Shown here: positions 34,075 to 43,316 of the stretch, one piece after another
Layout of the letters: each line of letters starts with the position of its first letter
Numbering within the stretch: the first letter of the stretch is position 1
Source of the DNA: Streptomyces poonensis
Lineage (GTDB): Bacteria > Actinomycetota > Actinomycetes > Streptomycetales > Streptomycetaceae
DNA length: 64,000 nt
Direction of reading: 5' to 3'
Assembly: GCF_014650915.1 (NCBI RefSeq)
Contig: NZ_BMVW01000016.1
Span: forward strand, 157,840 to 221,839
Notes under the pieces: model-generated
The model's database searches: none
What the model saw: the letters and a program-made list of their open reading frames with translations, nothing else
What the model was told of the DNA's origin: nothing
Position numbers and translations under genes: made by a program

Positions 34075-34698
34075 TTACGGCTGGGAGCCCACGATCTGGA
34101 AGCGTCCGCTCAGCTGGTAGTTGCCCTTGAAGGTGGGCTTGGTGGCGGTCGTGACCAACGCGCCGCAGTTGACGGGGGCCGGGCTGGAGCTGACGGCCAG
34201 TTCGCCGGCGACGCTGTTGACCGCCAGGATGCCGGTGGAGTCGGTGTAGGTGGCGGATGCCTTGCCCGCCACCGTGAACTCGCAGGCGCCGGCGGACAGG
34301 GTGGCCTGTATCTGGTCGACCCAGCCCGTGGTGACGCCGGTCGAGGGGTTGTGGTCCGCGGCTCTGAACACCCAGGGCAGCTTCGGGGTGATGGTGAAGT
34401 TCCCTATGACGCTGGTGCAGGGAGAGGCAGCGGTGCCGATGGCGACGTCGTTGAGGGTGGCGACGGGTGCGGGGTTGCCCACCGCGTTGCTGACCGTCCC
34501 ACTCGCGGTCGACTTCGTGCAGGTCATCGGAGTACCCACGACCAGCACGAGGTTGCCGCTGTTCGTCGCCGTGCAGGTGCCTGTCGGGGTGACGGTCCAC
34601 ACCGTGGAGGGCACCGCCGCGGCGGAGCCGACGGTGAGCCCGAACGCGGCCACGGCCGTACCGGCGGCGACGGCGGCTCTTCCGAGGAGCGCATCCAT
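34075..34698 (-). CDS. Secreted ~200-aa protein, paralogue A
   Basis: 207 aa; signal peptide AAVAAGTAVAAFGLTVGSAAA. Mature start VPSTVWTVTPTGTCTATNSG, C-terminal TATKPTFKGNYQLSG. Nearly all positions align with the protein encoded by the next gene upstream (34832-35467), so the two arose by tandem duplication. Four cysteines are visible in the mature part. No known domain recognised. Separated from its paralogue by two hairpins, so likely transcribed partly independently. Confidence 0.75.
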   Translation of the reverse strand: MDALLGRAAVAAGTAVAAFGLTVGSAAAVPSTVWTVTPTGTCTATNSGNLVLVVGTPMTCTKSTASGTVSNAVGNPAPVATLNDVAIGTAASPCTSVIGNFTITPKLPWVFRAADHNPSTGVTTGWVDQIQATLSAGACEFTVAGKASATYTDSTGILAVNSVAGELAVSSSPAPVNCGALVTTATKPTFKGNYQLSGRFQIVGSQP

Positions 34699-34743
34699 GA
34701 GGAACTCATCTCCGTGAACTGCTGTCGGGGATGGGGCGAGGCA

Positions 34744-34813
34744 GTGCCGGGCGCCGGTGAGGCCCGGCACGGCACAGTCCGCGACCGCCCGGCCGGATGT
34801 CCCGGCCGGGCGG
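34744..34813 (-). terminator. Two hairpins between tandem paralogues
   Basis: First: GTGCCGGGC (34744-34752) with GCCCGGCAC (34762-34770). Second: CCGCCCGGCCGG (34786-34797) with CCGGCCGGGCGG (34802-34813), 4-nt loop. They follow the stop of the 34832-35467 gene on the minus strand. Confidence 0.7.
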
Positions 34814-34831
34814 ACACGAGTGGGTGGCGCC

Positions 34832-35467
34832 TTACGGGTTGCTACCGACGATCTTCGGGATGGCGCCGCTCGACGACTTGACGGCGTAGTTGCCCTTGAA
34901 CGTGGGCTTGGTGGCCGTCGTGATCACCGAGCCGCAGTTGGAGGGGGCGGGGCTGGAGGCGACGACCAGTTCGCCGGCGACGCTGTTGACCGCCAGGATG
35001 CCGGTGGAGTTGGTGTAGGTGCCCGAGGCCTTGCCCGTCACCGTGAACTTGCAGGCGCCCGCGGTCACGTTGGCCTTGATGTTGCCGACGTAGCCCTTGG
35101 TGACGCCGGTCGCGGCATCGTAGTCCGTCGCCATGATCGTCCAGGGGGTGACCGCCACGGTGGTGACGTTGCCCAGGATGCTGGTGCACGGCGAGGCGGC
35201 GGTGCCGAAGTTGATGGCGTTGATGGAGGCGACCTGGGCCGGGTTGCCCGTGGCGTTCGACATGGTGCCCGACGCGCCCGACGTCGTACATGTCATCGGG
35301 ATGGCCGCCGTCAGCACGATGTTGCCGCTGTTCGTCGCCGTGTAGGTGCCCGTCGGGGTGACGGTCCAGGTCGTGGAGGGCACCGCGGAGGCGGGCCCGA
35401 CGGCGATCCCGAAGGCGGCCGCGGCCGCACCCGCCACGACGGCACATCTTCTGGTGGTCTGCTTCAT
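34832..35467 (-). CDS. Secreted ~200-aa protein, paralogue B
   Basis: 211 aa. Signal peptide (CAVVAGAAAAAFGIAVGPASA) then VPSTTWTVTPTGTYTATNSG. Shares with paralogue A the pieces MTCT, GTAASPCTS, ATGVT, GILAVNSVAGEL and TTATKPTFKGNY. It differs at one cysteine (TCTATN in A is TYTATN here). ATG at 35467 with AAGGAGA about 11 nt upstream. First gene of the leftward secreted block facing the mce operon. Confidence 0.78.
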   Translation of the reverse strand: MKQTTRRCAVVAGAAAAAFGIAVGPASAVPSTTWTVTPTGTYTATNSGNIVLTAAIPMTCTTSGASGTMSNATGNPAQVASINAINFGTAASPCTSILGNVTTVAVTPWTIMATDYDAATGVTKGYVGNIKANVTAGACKFTVTGKASGTYTNSTGILAVNSVAGELVVASSPAPSNCGSVITTATKPTFKGNYAVKSSSGAIPKIVGSNP

Positions 35468-35763
35468 GACGTGGGGACTCTCCTTGTGGATTGACCGGCA
35501 GGAAAGGATTGCGGCCGAAGCGATCGAGGGTAGGCCGTGCGGCCCGCGGCTCGCTTTTCCCCGTCCGCGAGCCATGACGTTACGTGCGGGTAAGTTGGTC
35601 GAACAATGCCGCTGTTCATGATTCTTTGAAGAGGGTGACCAGGCTGTTCCCGGGGTGAGCGATCCAAGGGACGCCTTAGTCATCGAGTGTCAAATTCGCC
35701 GCGCCCGGCTGCGGGTGCGAGGTCTCCCGCGTATGGCCCGCCACCGATCCGGAATACTCGTCA

Positions 35764-36089
35764 GGTGACAAGTTCCCGGGTGTACTTTGTCTGCGCGATG
35801 ACAGGTTCGGAATGGCCGAAGTGGGTCTCCCGGAAAACTCGGAAACCAGTATTGCCCGCCGGGGTTACTCAGCCGTAACGTGCCGGTGTGGTGCTCGGTT
35901 CCAGGTTGATGGCCCCATCGCCCGGAGCCACGGCGGATGCTCGCGGCCTCGCCCTCCCACTGGGGTCGGACATCCGACGGCAGGGTCTCGCGCGTCCAAA
36001 CCCCCCGGAGGTGCGGGACCCTGCCCCTTGTCTCCGCTTGTCTCCGTGGAGACAAGTGCGGGCCCGGTGTGTTGTCTGCGGGGTGACAA
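35764..36089. promoter_or_regulatory. TTGTC/GACAA operator cluster between secreted block and mce operon
   Basis: The gene-free interval 35468-36201 holds several related sites. Two 17-bp copies, TTGTCTGCGCGATGACA (35787-35803) and TTGTCTGCGGGGTGACA (36072-36088), match at 15 of 17 positions. CTTGTCTCC occurs twice (36027-36035, 36037-36045), the second forming a 9-bp inverted repeat with GGAGACAAG (36048-36056). A lone GGTGACAAG lies at 35764-35772. Spacing and symmetry suggest a dimeric repressor controlling both divergent units; the regulator is not identified. Confidence 0.6.
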
Positions 36090-36201
36090 AGACCGGAAGG
36101 GCGACGGGAATCCGTGTCCTACCCGTTGCCAGTACGCTCCGCGCCGACCTACCGTGCGGCCCCCGCACCGAACATCGAAAGACGCGTCCGCTGGAGGTGA
36201 T

Positions 36202-37212
36202 ATGGGAATCGAAGTGGTGGTCGAGGGCCTGACCAAGTCCTTCGGTAAGCAGCGCATCTGGCAGGACGTGACACTCACCCTTCCTGCCGGAGAGGTGAGC
36301 GTGATGCTGGGTCCGTCCGGCACCGGGAAGACCGTTTTCCTGAAGTCGCTCATCGGGTTGCTCAAGCCCGAGAAAGGCCGTGTCCTCATCAATGGGGTGG
36401 ACATGGTGAACAGCCCTGAAAGGGATGTCTACGAGACCCGGAAACTGTTCGGTCTCATGTTCCAGGACGGGGCGCTCTTCGGGTCCATGTCCCTGTTCGA
36501 CAACATCGCCTTTCCGCTGCGGGAGCACACCCGCAAGAAGGAGTCCGAGATCCGCCGCATCGTCATGGAGCGGATCGAGGTCGTCGGACTGCTGGGCGCG
36601 GAGGGCAAGCTCCCGGGAGAGATCAGCGGCGGTATGCGCAAACGCGCCGGCCTGGCCCGCGCGCTCGTACTGGACCCGCAGATCATTCTCTGCGACGAAC
36701 CGGACTCCGGTCTCGACCCGGTCCGCACCGCCTACCTCTCCCAGTTGCTGATCGACCTGAACGCGCAGATCGACGCGACGATGCTGATCGTCACCCACAA
36801 CCTCGACATCGCCGCCACCGTGCCCGACAACATGGGCATGCTCTTCCGGCGCGAACTCGTCACCTTCGGCCCGCGCGAGGTGCTGCTCACCAGCGAGGAG
36901 CCGGTCGTGGCCCAGTTCCTCGACGGCCGGCGCGAGGGACCCATCGGGATGTCGGAGGAGAAGGACGCGGCCACCCTGGCCGCCGAGGCGGGCGCCGCCC
37001 TCTCCACCGAGGCCCGGCTCCGCCGCATCGTCCCGCAGCTGGAGCCGTCGCCCGGCCTCCCGCCGCGCCAGGCCGTCACCCGGCGACGTCAGCGTGTCAT
37101 GAGCATGATCGATCGGCTGCCTCCCGCCGCGCGCTCCGCCATCCGGGAGACCTACGCGGCGAGCCCCGAGGCACCCACCCTGCCGATGCCCGCCGCCGGG
37201 AGCGGCACATGA
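36202..37212 (+). CDS. Mce-system ABC ATPase (MlaF/Mkl-like)
   Basis: 336-aa ATPase energising the Mce lipid importer. Walker A GPSGTGKT (37-44), signature SGGMRKRAGLARAL, Walker B ILCDEPDSGLDP, H-loop VTHNLDIAATV; the extended signature and QDGALFGSMS are typical of MlaF/Mkl. A C-terminal ~90-residue extension (from ~250) is typical of actinobacterial Mkl. Ribosome site GGAGGTGAT immediately upstream. First gene of the operon; stop overlaps the next start (ATGA). Confidence 0.95.
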   Translation: MGIEVVVEGLTKSFGKQRIWQDVTLTLPAGEVSVMLGPSGTGKTVFLKSLIGLLKPEKGRVLINGVDMVNSPERDVYETRKLFGLMFQDGALFGSMSLFDNIAFPLREHTRKKESEIRRIVMERIEVVGLLGAEGKLPGEISGGMRKRAGLARALVLDPQIILCDEPDSGLDPVRTAYLSQLLIDLNAQIDATMLIVTHNLDIAATVPDNMGMLFRRELVTFGPREVLLTSEEPVVAQFLDGRREGPIGMSEEKDAATLAAEAGAALSTEARLRRIVPQLEPSPGLPPRQAVTRRRQRVMSMIDRLPPAARSAIRETYAASPEAPTLPMPAAGSGT

Positions 37213-37973
37213 TCACCGGCGCGCTGCGGCAGACCGGCCGGCTGTTCGCGCTCGCCGCCGAGGTCAGCCGCGCGATCTTCCGAAGACCCTTCCAGTTCCG
37301 CGAGTTCGTCGAGCAGTTCTGGTTCATCGCGGGCGTCACCGTCCTGCCCGCCGCCCTCGTCTCGATCCCCTTCGGCGCCGTCATCGCGCTCCAGGTCGGC
37401 TCGCTCACCCAGCAGCTGGGCGCCCAGTCGTTCACCGGCGGCGCCAGCGTCCTCGCCGTCGTCCAGCAGGCCAGCCCACTCATCGTCGCCCTGCTGATCG
37501 CCGGCGCGGGCGGCTCCGCGATCTGCGCCGACCTCGGCTCCCGCAAGATCCGCGAGGAGCTCGACGCCATGGAGGTCATGGGGGTCTCGCCCGTGCAGCG
37601 CCTGGTGGTGCCCCGGGTCCTGGCCACCATGGGCGTGGCGGTCCTGCTCAACGGCCTGGTCTCCGTCGTCGGCACCCTCGGCGGCTACTTCTTCAACGTC
37701 ATCCTCCAGGACGGCACCCCCGGCGCCTACCTGTCCAGCTTCTCCGCCCTGGCCCAGCTGTCCGACCTGTACATCAGCGAACTCAAGGCGCTGGTCTTCG
37801 GGTTCATCGCGGGCGTCGTCGCCGCCTACCGGGGCCTCAACCCGCGCGGCGGCCCCAAGGGCGTCGGCGACGCCGTCAACCAGTCCGTCGTCATCACCTT
37901 CCTCCTGCTCTTCTTCGTCAACATGGTGATGACGGCCATCTACCTCCAGATCGTCCCGCCGAAGGGAGGCTGA
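37209..37973 (+). CDS. yrbEA: Mce permease YrbEA (MlaE family)
   Basis: 254-aa integral membrane permease subunit with five or so helices. MlaE motifs: QFREFVEQFWFIAGVTVLPA, GAVIALQVGSLTQQLGA, ICADLGSRKIREELDAMEVM (the conserved coupling-helix glutamate segment) and ALVFGFIAGVVAAYRG. With YrbEB it forms the transmembrane channel contacted by the ATPase. Start overlaps the ATPase stop by 4 nt. Confidence 0.94.
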   Translation: MITGALRQTGRLFALAAEVSRAIFRRPFQFREFVEQFWFIAGVTVLPAALVSIPFGAVIALQVGSLTQQLGAQSFTGGASVLAVVQQASPLIVALLIAGAGGSAICADLGSRKIREELDAMEVMGVSPVQRLVVPRVLATMGVAVLLNGLVSVVGTLGGYFFNVILQDGTPGAYLSSFSALAQLSDLYISELKALVFGFIAGVVAAYRGLNPRGGPKGVGDAVNQSVVITFLLLFFVNMVMTAIYLQIVPPKGG

Positions 37974-37978
37974 GGCCG

Positions 37979-38785
37979 ATGGCCTCCCCGCTCGTCTGGC
38001 TCGACCGCTCCGGCGACCACCTGCTCTTCTACGCCCGGGCCCTGCTGTGGATCCCGCGCACCCTGCGCCGCTATCTCAAGGAGGTGCAGCGCCTCCTCGC
38101 CGAGGTCGCCTTCGGCACCGGGGGCCTCGGCGTCATCGGCGGCACGATCGGCGTGATGATCGCGATGACGCTGTTCACCGGGACCGTCGTCGGACTCCAG
38201 GGTTACGCGGCCCTCGACCAGATCGGCACGGCCGCGTTCACCGGGTTCGTCTCCGCCTACTTCAACACCCGCGAGATCGCCCCCCTCGTCGCCGGACTCG
38301 CCCTCTCCGCGACCGTCGGCGCCGGCTTCACCGCCCAGCTCGGCGCCATGCGCATCAACGAGGAGGTCGACGCCCTCGAGGGCATGGGCATCCGCTCCAT
38401 GCCGTACCTGGTCACCACGCGCATCATCGCCGGGGTCGTCGCCATCGTCCCGCTGTACGCGATCGGGCTGCTCTCGTCCTTCCTGGCGTCCCGCTACGTG
38501 ACCGTCCTGTTCAACGACCAGTCCCGGGGAACGTACGACCACTACTTCAATCTCTTCCTCTCCCCGACGGACGTCCTGCTCTCCGTGCTGAAAGTGCTGA
38601 TCTTCAGCGTGATGGTGATCCTCGCCCACTGCTACTACGGCTACCGCGCCACGGGCGGCCCCGCCGGTGTCGGCGTCGCCGTCGGCCGGTCCGTGCGCAA
38701 CGCCATCGTGCTGATCAGCGTCACCGACTTCTTCCTGTCGCTCGCCCTGTGGGGCGCGACCACGACCGTGAAGGTGGCGGGGTGA
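37979..38785 (+). CDS. yrbEB: Mce permease YrbEB (MlaE family)
   Basis: 268-aa paralogue of YrbEA and its partner subunit. Family segments: GGTIGVMIAMTLFTGTVVGL, TVGAGFTAQLGAMRINEEVD, ALEGMGIRSMPYLVTTRIIA (coupling helix) and LKVLIFSVMVILAHCYYGYR. Five nucleotides separate it from YrbEA. Its stop is one base before the MceA ATG. Confidence 0.94.
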   Translation: MASPLVWLDRSGDHLLFYARALLWIPRTLRRYLKEVQRLLAEVAFGTGGLGVIGGTIGVMIAMTLFTGTVVGLQGYAALDQIGTAAFTGFVSAYFNTREIAPLVAGLALSATVGAGFTAQLGAMRINEEVDALEGMGIRSMPYLVTTRIIAGVVAIVPLYAIGLLSSFLASRYVTVLFNDQSRGTYDHYFNLFLSPTDVLLSVLKVLIFSVMVILAHCYYGYRATGGPAGVGVAVGRSVRNAIVLISVTDFFLSLALWGATTTVKVAG

Positions 38786-38786
38786 G

Positions 38787-40040
38787 ATGAGCGGACGACG
38801 AGGCGAGACGCTGCGCCGCCGGTCCGCCGGGGTGGCGTTCCTGCTGGTGCCCGCCCTCCTGGTGGGGTTGTCCGTCGCCGTCTACGACAAGCGGTTCACC
38901 GACTCCGACCCGGTGGTCGTCGAGACCGGCAGCGTCGGCAACGAGATGCACCTGGGCGCCGAGGTCAAACTGCGCGGTGTCGTCGTCGGCGAGGTCCGCG
39001 CCATCGACGCCACCGGCGACGGGGCCCGGCTCACCCTCGCCATGAAGCCCGGCGCCCTGGACGACGTACCGTCCGACGTCCGCGCGCAGATGCTGCCGAC
39101 GACCCTGTTCGGTGAACGGTTCGTGGCCCTCGTACCGTCCGAGAACCCCTCGGACCGGCCGCTGGCCGCCGGAGCCGTCATCCCCCAGGACCGCTCCGAG
39201 AACGCCGTCGAGCTCCAGCAGGTCCTCGACGACGTCCTGCCGACGCTCACCGCGGTCCAGCCGCAGAAGCTGGCCGCGACCCTGTCGGCGGTCTCGCAGG
39301 CCCTGGAGGGACGCGGCGACGAGCTCGGCGAGACCCTCAGCCGGTTGGACCGGCACCTGCGGAAGTTCAACCCCCATCTGCCCGCCCTCAACCGCGACCT
39401 CAAGGAGCTCGTGAAGGTCAGCCATGTCTACGCGGACGCCGCGCCCGACATCATCACGGCGCTCACCGACTTCACCACCACCAGCGGCACCCTCGCCGAG
39501 CGGGAGAGCGACCTGTCCGGCACCCTCGGCGCCACCACCCGGACGGCCGAGGACATGACGGCCTTCCTGCGGAAGAACGAGGACAACATCATCCGGCTCA
39601 GCGCCACCAGCAGGCCCACCCTGGAACTGCTCGCCGAGTACTCCCCGTCGTTCCCCTGCACCCTGCGCACCCTCGCCGAGTTCGTGCCCGCCATGGACAA
39701 GGCGCTCGGCAAGGGCACCGACAAGCCCGGCATCCACGTCGACGTCACCACCGTGCCCTCGCGCGGCGCCTACGTGCCCGGCCGCGACACCCCGGTGTAC
39801 GGCTCCGGCGGCGGCCCGCGCTGCTACCCCGTGCCGTACCTCGGCGCGTCCGCCGCACCCGCCGTACGGGCGTCCGCGGCGGCCGACCAGGACCTCGGGC
39901 CCGCCAACTCCCCGCAGGAGAACGACCTCGTCAACGAACTGCTCGCACCCGCCGCCGGCCGGCAGCCCGGCGAGCTGCCCGACTGGAGCAGCCTGCTCGT
40001 CGGCCCGGCCTACCGCGGCACGGAGGTGACCCTCGGATGA
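38787..40040 (+). CDS. mceA: MCE-domain protein MceA
   Basis: 417 aa. An N-terminal signal anchor (GVAFLLVPALLVGLSVAVYD) precedes the MCE domain (ETGSVGNEMHLGAEVKLRGV, VVGEVRAIDATGDGARLTLA), then a long helical, coiled-coil-like region (~130-330) that in mycobacterial systems forms the periplasmic tunnel, and a C-terminal GPRCYPVPYLG segment. Extracytoplasmic lipid-conducting subunit, one of six in this operon. Confidence 0.93.
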   Translation: MSGRRGETLRRRSAGVAFLLVPALLVGLSVAVYDKRFTDSDPVVVETGSVGNEMHLGAEVKLRGVVVGEVRAIDATGDGARLTLAMKPGALDDVPSDVRAQMLPTTLFGERFVALVPSENPSDRPLAAGAVIPQDRSENAVELQQVLDDVLPTLTAVQPQKLAATLSAVSQALEGRGDELGETLSRLDRHLRKFNPHLPALNRDLKELVKVSHVYADAAPDIITALTDFTTTSGTLAERESDLSGTLGATTRTAEDMTAFLRKNEDNIIRLSATSRPTLELLAEYSPSFPCTLRTLAEFVPAMDKALGKGTDKPGIHVDVTTVPSRGAYVPGRDTPVYGSGGGPRCYPVPYLGASAAPAVRASAAADQDLGPANSPQENDLVNELLAPAAGRQPGELPDWSSLLVGPAYRGTEVTLG

Positions 40041-41143
40041 CCGTCCAGGACACCACCCCGGGCACCCAGGACGCGCCGGACGCCCCGAACGCCTCGGACA
40101 CCTCGCACACCCGGCGCCGCCCGCTGACCGGGCCGCTGCTCAAGTCCCTGGTCTTCGTGGTGGTCACCGGCATCGCCACGACCGTGCTCGGCCTCAGCGT
40201 CGCCAACACCGGTGTCGACACCGGCACCCGCACCTACAAGGCCCTGTTCACCGACGTCACCGGACTCGTCGACGGCGACAGCGTGCGCATCTCCGGGGTG
40301 AAGGTCGGCGAGGTGACCGACGTCCGCGTCGTACAGCGGCGCACCGCGCAGGTCACCTTCACGGTCCGCGACGACCGCCGGCTGCCCCGGTCGGCCACCG
40401 CCGCCGTGAAGTACCTCAACATGGTCGGCCAGCGCTACGTCGCCCTCGACCGCGGCATCGGTGACCTCACCGGCACCCTCGAAGCGGGCGGCACCATCCC
40501 GCTCGACCGCACGACACCCGCCCTCGATCTGACGCTGCTCTTCAACGGCTTCAAGCCGCTGTTCGAAGGGCTGTCCCCGAAGGACGTCAACGAACTCGCC
40601 GGCTCGATCGTGCAGGTGCTCCAGGGCGAGGGCGTCACCGTCGACAGCCTGATCCGCCACGTCGGCTCGCTCAGCTCGACCGTCGCCGCCAAGGACGAGG
40701 TGATCGGCCAGGTCGTCGACAACCTCACCACCGTCCTCGACACCCTCAACGACCGCGAGGACGACTTCGACGACCTCGTCGTCACCCTGCGGGAGCTCGT
40801 CACCGGCTTCAACGACGACCGGAAACCGCTCGGTGAGGCCGTCGAGGCCATGGGCGACCTGACCACCGTCACCGCCGACCTCCTCGAGGACGGCCGCGCG
40901 CCCCTGAAGCAGGACATCCGCGAACTGGGCCGGCTCTCGACCGGGCTCGGCGAACACACGCCGCAGATCGAGGACTTCCTCGACCGGACGCCCGCCAAGA
41001 TGACCGCACTGGCCCGCCTGTCCTCGTACGGATCGTGGTTCAACCTCTACCTCTGCGAGGCCCGGGTGAGCGGAGTGACCACCTCCGACGGCTCGAAGCC
41101 GCCGACCGGCATCGCGATCACCGAATCGAGGTGCCGCGGATGA
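40037..41143 (+). CDS. mceB: MCE-domain protein MceB
   Basis: 368 aa with membrane anchor (LLKSLVFVVVTGIATTVLGL) and MCE domain (YKALFTDVTGLVDGDSVRIS, GVKVGEVTDVRVVQRRTAQV). The helical region ends with a cysteine-bearing LYLCEARVSGV segment, typical of MceB. Start overlaps the MceA stop by 4 nt. Acts with the other Mce subunits as the extracytoplasmic conduit. Confidence 0.93.
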   Translation: MTVQDTTPGTQDAPDAPNASDTSHTRRRPLTGPLLKSLVFVVVTGIATTVLGLSVANTGVDTGTRTYKALFTDVTGLVDGDSVRISGVKVGEVTDVRVVQRRTAQVTFTVRDDRRLPRSATAAVKYLNMVGQRYVALDRGIGDLTGTLEAGGTIPLDRTTPALDLTLLFNGFKPLFEGLSPKDVNELAGSIVQVLQGEGVTVDSLIRHVGSLSSTVAAKDEVIGQVVDNLTTVLDTLNDREDDFDDLVVTLRELVTGFNDDRKPLGEAVEAMGDLTTVTADLLEDGRAPLKQDIRELGRLSTGLGEHTPQIEDFLDRTPAKMTALARLSSYGSWFNLYLCEARVSGVTTSDGSKPPTGIAITESRCRG

Positions 41144-42267
41144 GGAACCTCGTACGGCGATCCCTCCTACGGCGATCCCTCGTACGGCGCGACGGGACCG
41201 ACCGGGGAGCCGACCGGGCGGCCGGGCCCCGGCGTCCGCGCATCAAGCCGGTCAAGGAACGCAATCCCGTCGGCGTCGCCGTCGTCGGGCTGCTCGCCCT
41301 CGCCCTGCTCGCCGTCGTCGTCTACAACGTGGAGCGGCTGCCGTTCGGCGGCGGCACCTCCTACAGCGCCGATTTCTCCGAGGCGGCCGGCCTCGACGAG
41401 GGTGACGAGGTGCGCATCGCCGGCGTCAAGGTCGGCGAGGTCACCGGAGTCGCTCTCGACGGCGCCAAGGTGAAGGTCGGCTTCGAGGTCGAGGACGCCT
41501 GGCTCGGGGACCGCACGACCGCCGCCATCGCCATCAAGACGCTCCTCGGCGACAAGTACCTGGCGCTCGACCCGCTCGGCTCCGGCCGGCAGGACCCGGG
41601 CAGCCGGATCCCACTGTCCCGCACCACCTCCCCGTACGACGTGACGCAGGCGTTCCAGGACCTCAGCGGCACCGTCGACGCCATCGACACCCAGCAGCTG
41701 GCGGAGAGCTTCGAGGCCATCTCCGACACCTTCGCGGACTCCCCGCCCCATGTGCGCAAGGCCGTCGACGGCCTGTCCGCGCTGTCGAAGACCGTCTCCG
41801 AGCGCGACGCGGAACTCGCCGAACTCCTCGAAGGCAGCGCCCGCTTCTCCAAGACGCTGCAGGACCAGGAGTCCAGTTTCGAGATCCTGCTGGAGGACGG
41901 CGGCTCCCTGCTCGGCGAGCTGCGGGACCGCCGCGACGCCATCCGCGCCCTGCTCGAGGGCAGCCGGAAGCTCGGTACCGAACTCGGCGGCCTCGTCGAC
42001 GACAACGAGAAGCAGCTCCGCCCCACCCTCGAGGCGCTCGGCCGGGTCACGGGCGTCCTGGAGGAGAACAACACCCGGCTCGGCGAGACCCTCGCACTGG
42101 TCGGCCCGTACTACCGCCTCGTCGGCAACACCCTCGGCAACGGCCGCTGGTTCGACAGCTACCTGTGCGGCGTCGTCCCCCGCGACTACCTGCCCGAGAC
42201 GTCCCAGCCCGAGACCGGCTGCATGCCGCCGCGACAGACGGCGGCGGCCCAGGGGAACGGTGAGTGA
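41140..42267 (+). CDS. mceC: MCE-domain protein MceC
   Basis: 375 aa. ATG at 41140 overlaps the MceB stop (ATGA). The first ~20 residues are very arginine-rich and encoded by imperfect 15-bp tandem repeats (41153-41190, RRSL units). The anchor (VGVAVVGLLALALLAVVVYN) is followed by the MCE domain (SADFSEAAGLDEGDEVRIAG). C-terminal helices then DSYLCGVVPRDYLPE. Typical extracytoplasmic subunit. Confidence 0.93.
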   Translation: MRNLVRRSLLRRSLVRRDGTDRGADRAAGPRRPRIKPVKERNPVGVAVVGLLALALLAVVVYNVERLPFGGGTSYSADFSEAAGLDEGDEVRIAGVKVGEVTGVALDGAKVKVGFEVEDAWLGDRTTAAIAIKTLLGDKYLALDPLGSGRQDPGSRIPLSRTTSPYDVTQAFQDLSGTVDAIDTQQLAESFEAISDTFADSPPHVRKAVDGLSALSKTVSERDAELAELLEGSARFSKTLQDQESSFEILLEDGGSLLGELRDRRDAIRALLEGSRKLGTELGGLVDDNEKQLRPTLEALGRVTGVLEENNTRLGETLALVGPYYRLVGNTLGNGRWFDSYLCGVVPRDYLPETSQPETGCMPPRQTAAAQGNGE

Positions 42268-43316
42268 TGAGCAGACGCAGACAACTCCTCACCGGCGTGC
42301 TCGCCCTCGCGGTGCTCGCCGCCGGCGGCCTGGTCACCGTACGGGCCCTCGACTCCGACGGGACCCGCGTCACCGCCTACTTCGACCGTGCCGTCGGCGT
42401 CTACGCCGGATCCGACCTGCGCATCCTCGGCGTACGGGTCGGCGAGGTGGAGTCGGTGCGGCCGCAGGGCACCACGGTCCGCGTCGGCCTCGTCCTGGAC
42501 GAGGGCGTGAAGGTTCCCGAGGGCGCGCGGGCCGTCGTCGTCGCGCCGAGTGTCGTCGCCGACCGCTATGTGCAGCTCACCCCCGCCTACAGCTCGGGCC
42601 CCGCCCTCGCCGAAGGCGCCGTCCTGCCCGCCGAGCACAACCGCACGCCCGTCGAGATCGACCAGCTCTACGACTCGATCACCGAACTCGGCCGGGCCCT
42701 CGGCCCGGACGGCGCCAACTCCACGGGCGCCCTGTCCGAACTGCTGCGGACCGGCGCCGCCAACCTCGACGGCAACGGCGAGGCCATCGGTGACAGCATC
42801 GAGGAGTTCGGCAAGGCGGCCAGGACCCTCGACGGCAGCAGCGACGACCTGTTCGACACGCTCAGCCGGCTCCAGACCTTCACCACCATGCTGAAGGAGA
42901 AGGACACCGACGTACGGACCGCACAGGAACGCCTGGACGAGGTGGTCGGCTTCTTCGCCGACAACAAGGACGACCTCGCCGGCGCGCTGGAAGAACTCGG
43001 CACCGCCCTCGGCCAGGTCAAGACCTTCATCGAGGACAACCGGGGCGAGCTGAAGAAGAACGTCGACCGGCTCGTCCCCATCACGCGGACCCTCGTCGAG
43101 CAGCGGGCCTCGCTCGCCGAGGCGCTGGACGTGGCACCGCTGGCCGCGGGGAACCTGGTGGGCGCCTACAACCCCGACACGCGCACCCTCGACGGCCGCG
43201 CCAACCTCAACGAGATCAGCATGGGCGGCCCGCTGCTGCCCCTGCCCGCTACGGGCGGTTCGTCCGCGAGCGGTGGCGGGTCCGCGGCCTCCGGAAACGG
43301 AACGGGGGAGCGATGA
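42267..43316 (+). CDS. mceD: MCE-domain protein MceD
   Basis: About 349 aa. ATG at 42267 shares one base with the MceC stop (TGATG); a GTG at 42264 would add one residue. Hydrophobic N-terminus (LLTGVLALAVLAAGGLVTV), MCE domain (TAYFDRAVGVYAGSDLRILG, VRVGEVESV), helical barrel region, and a G/S-rich tail (GGSSASGGGSAAS). Confidence 0.92.
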   Translation: MSRRRQLLTGVLALAVLAAGGLVTVRALDSDGTRVTAYFDRAVGVYAGSDLRILGVRVGEVESVRPQGTTVRVGLVLDEGVKVPEGARAVVVAPSVVADRYVQLTPAYSSGPALAEGAVLPAEHNRTPVEIDQLYDSITELGRALGPDGANSTGALSELLRTGAANLDGNGEAIGDSIEEFGKAARTLDGSSDDLFDTLSRLQTFTTMLKEKDTDVRTAQERLDEVVGFFADNKDDLAGALEELGTALGQVKTFIEDNRGELKKNVDRLVPITRTLVEQRASLAEALDVAPLAAGNLVGAYNPDTRTLDGRANLNEISMGGPLLPLPATGGSSASGGGSAASGNGTGER

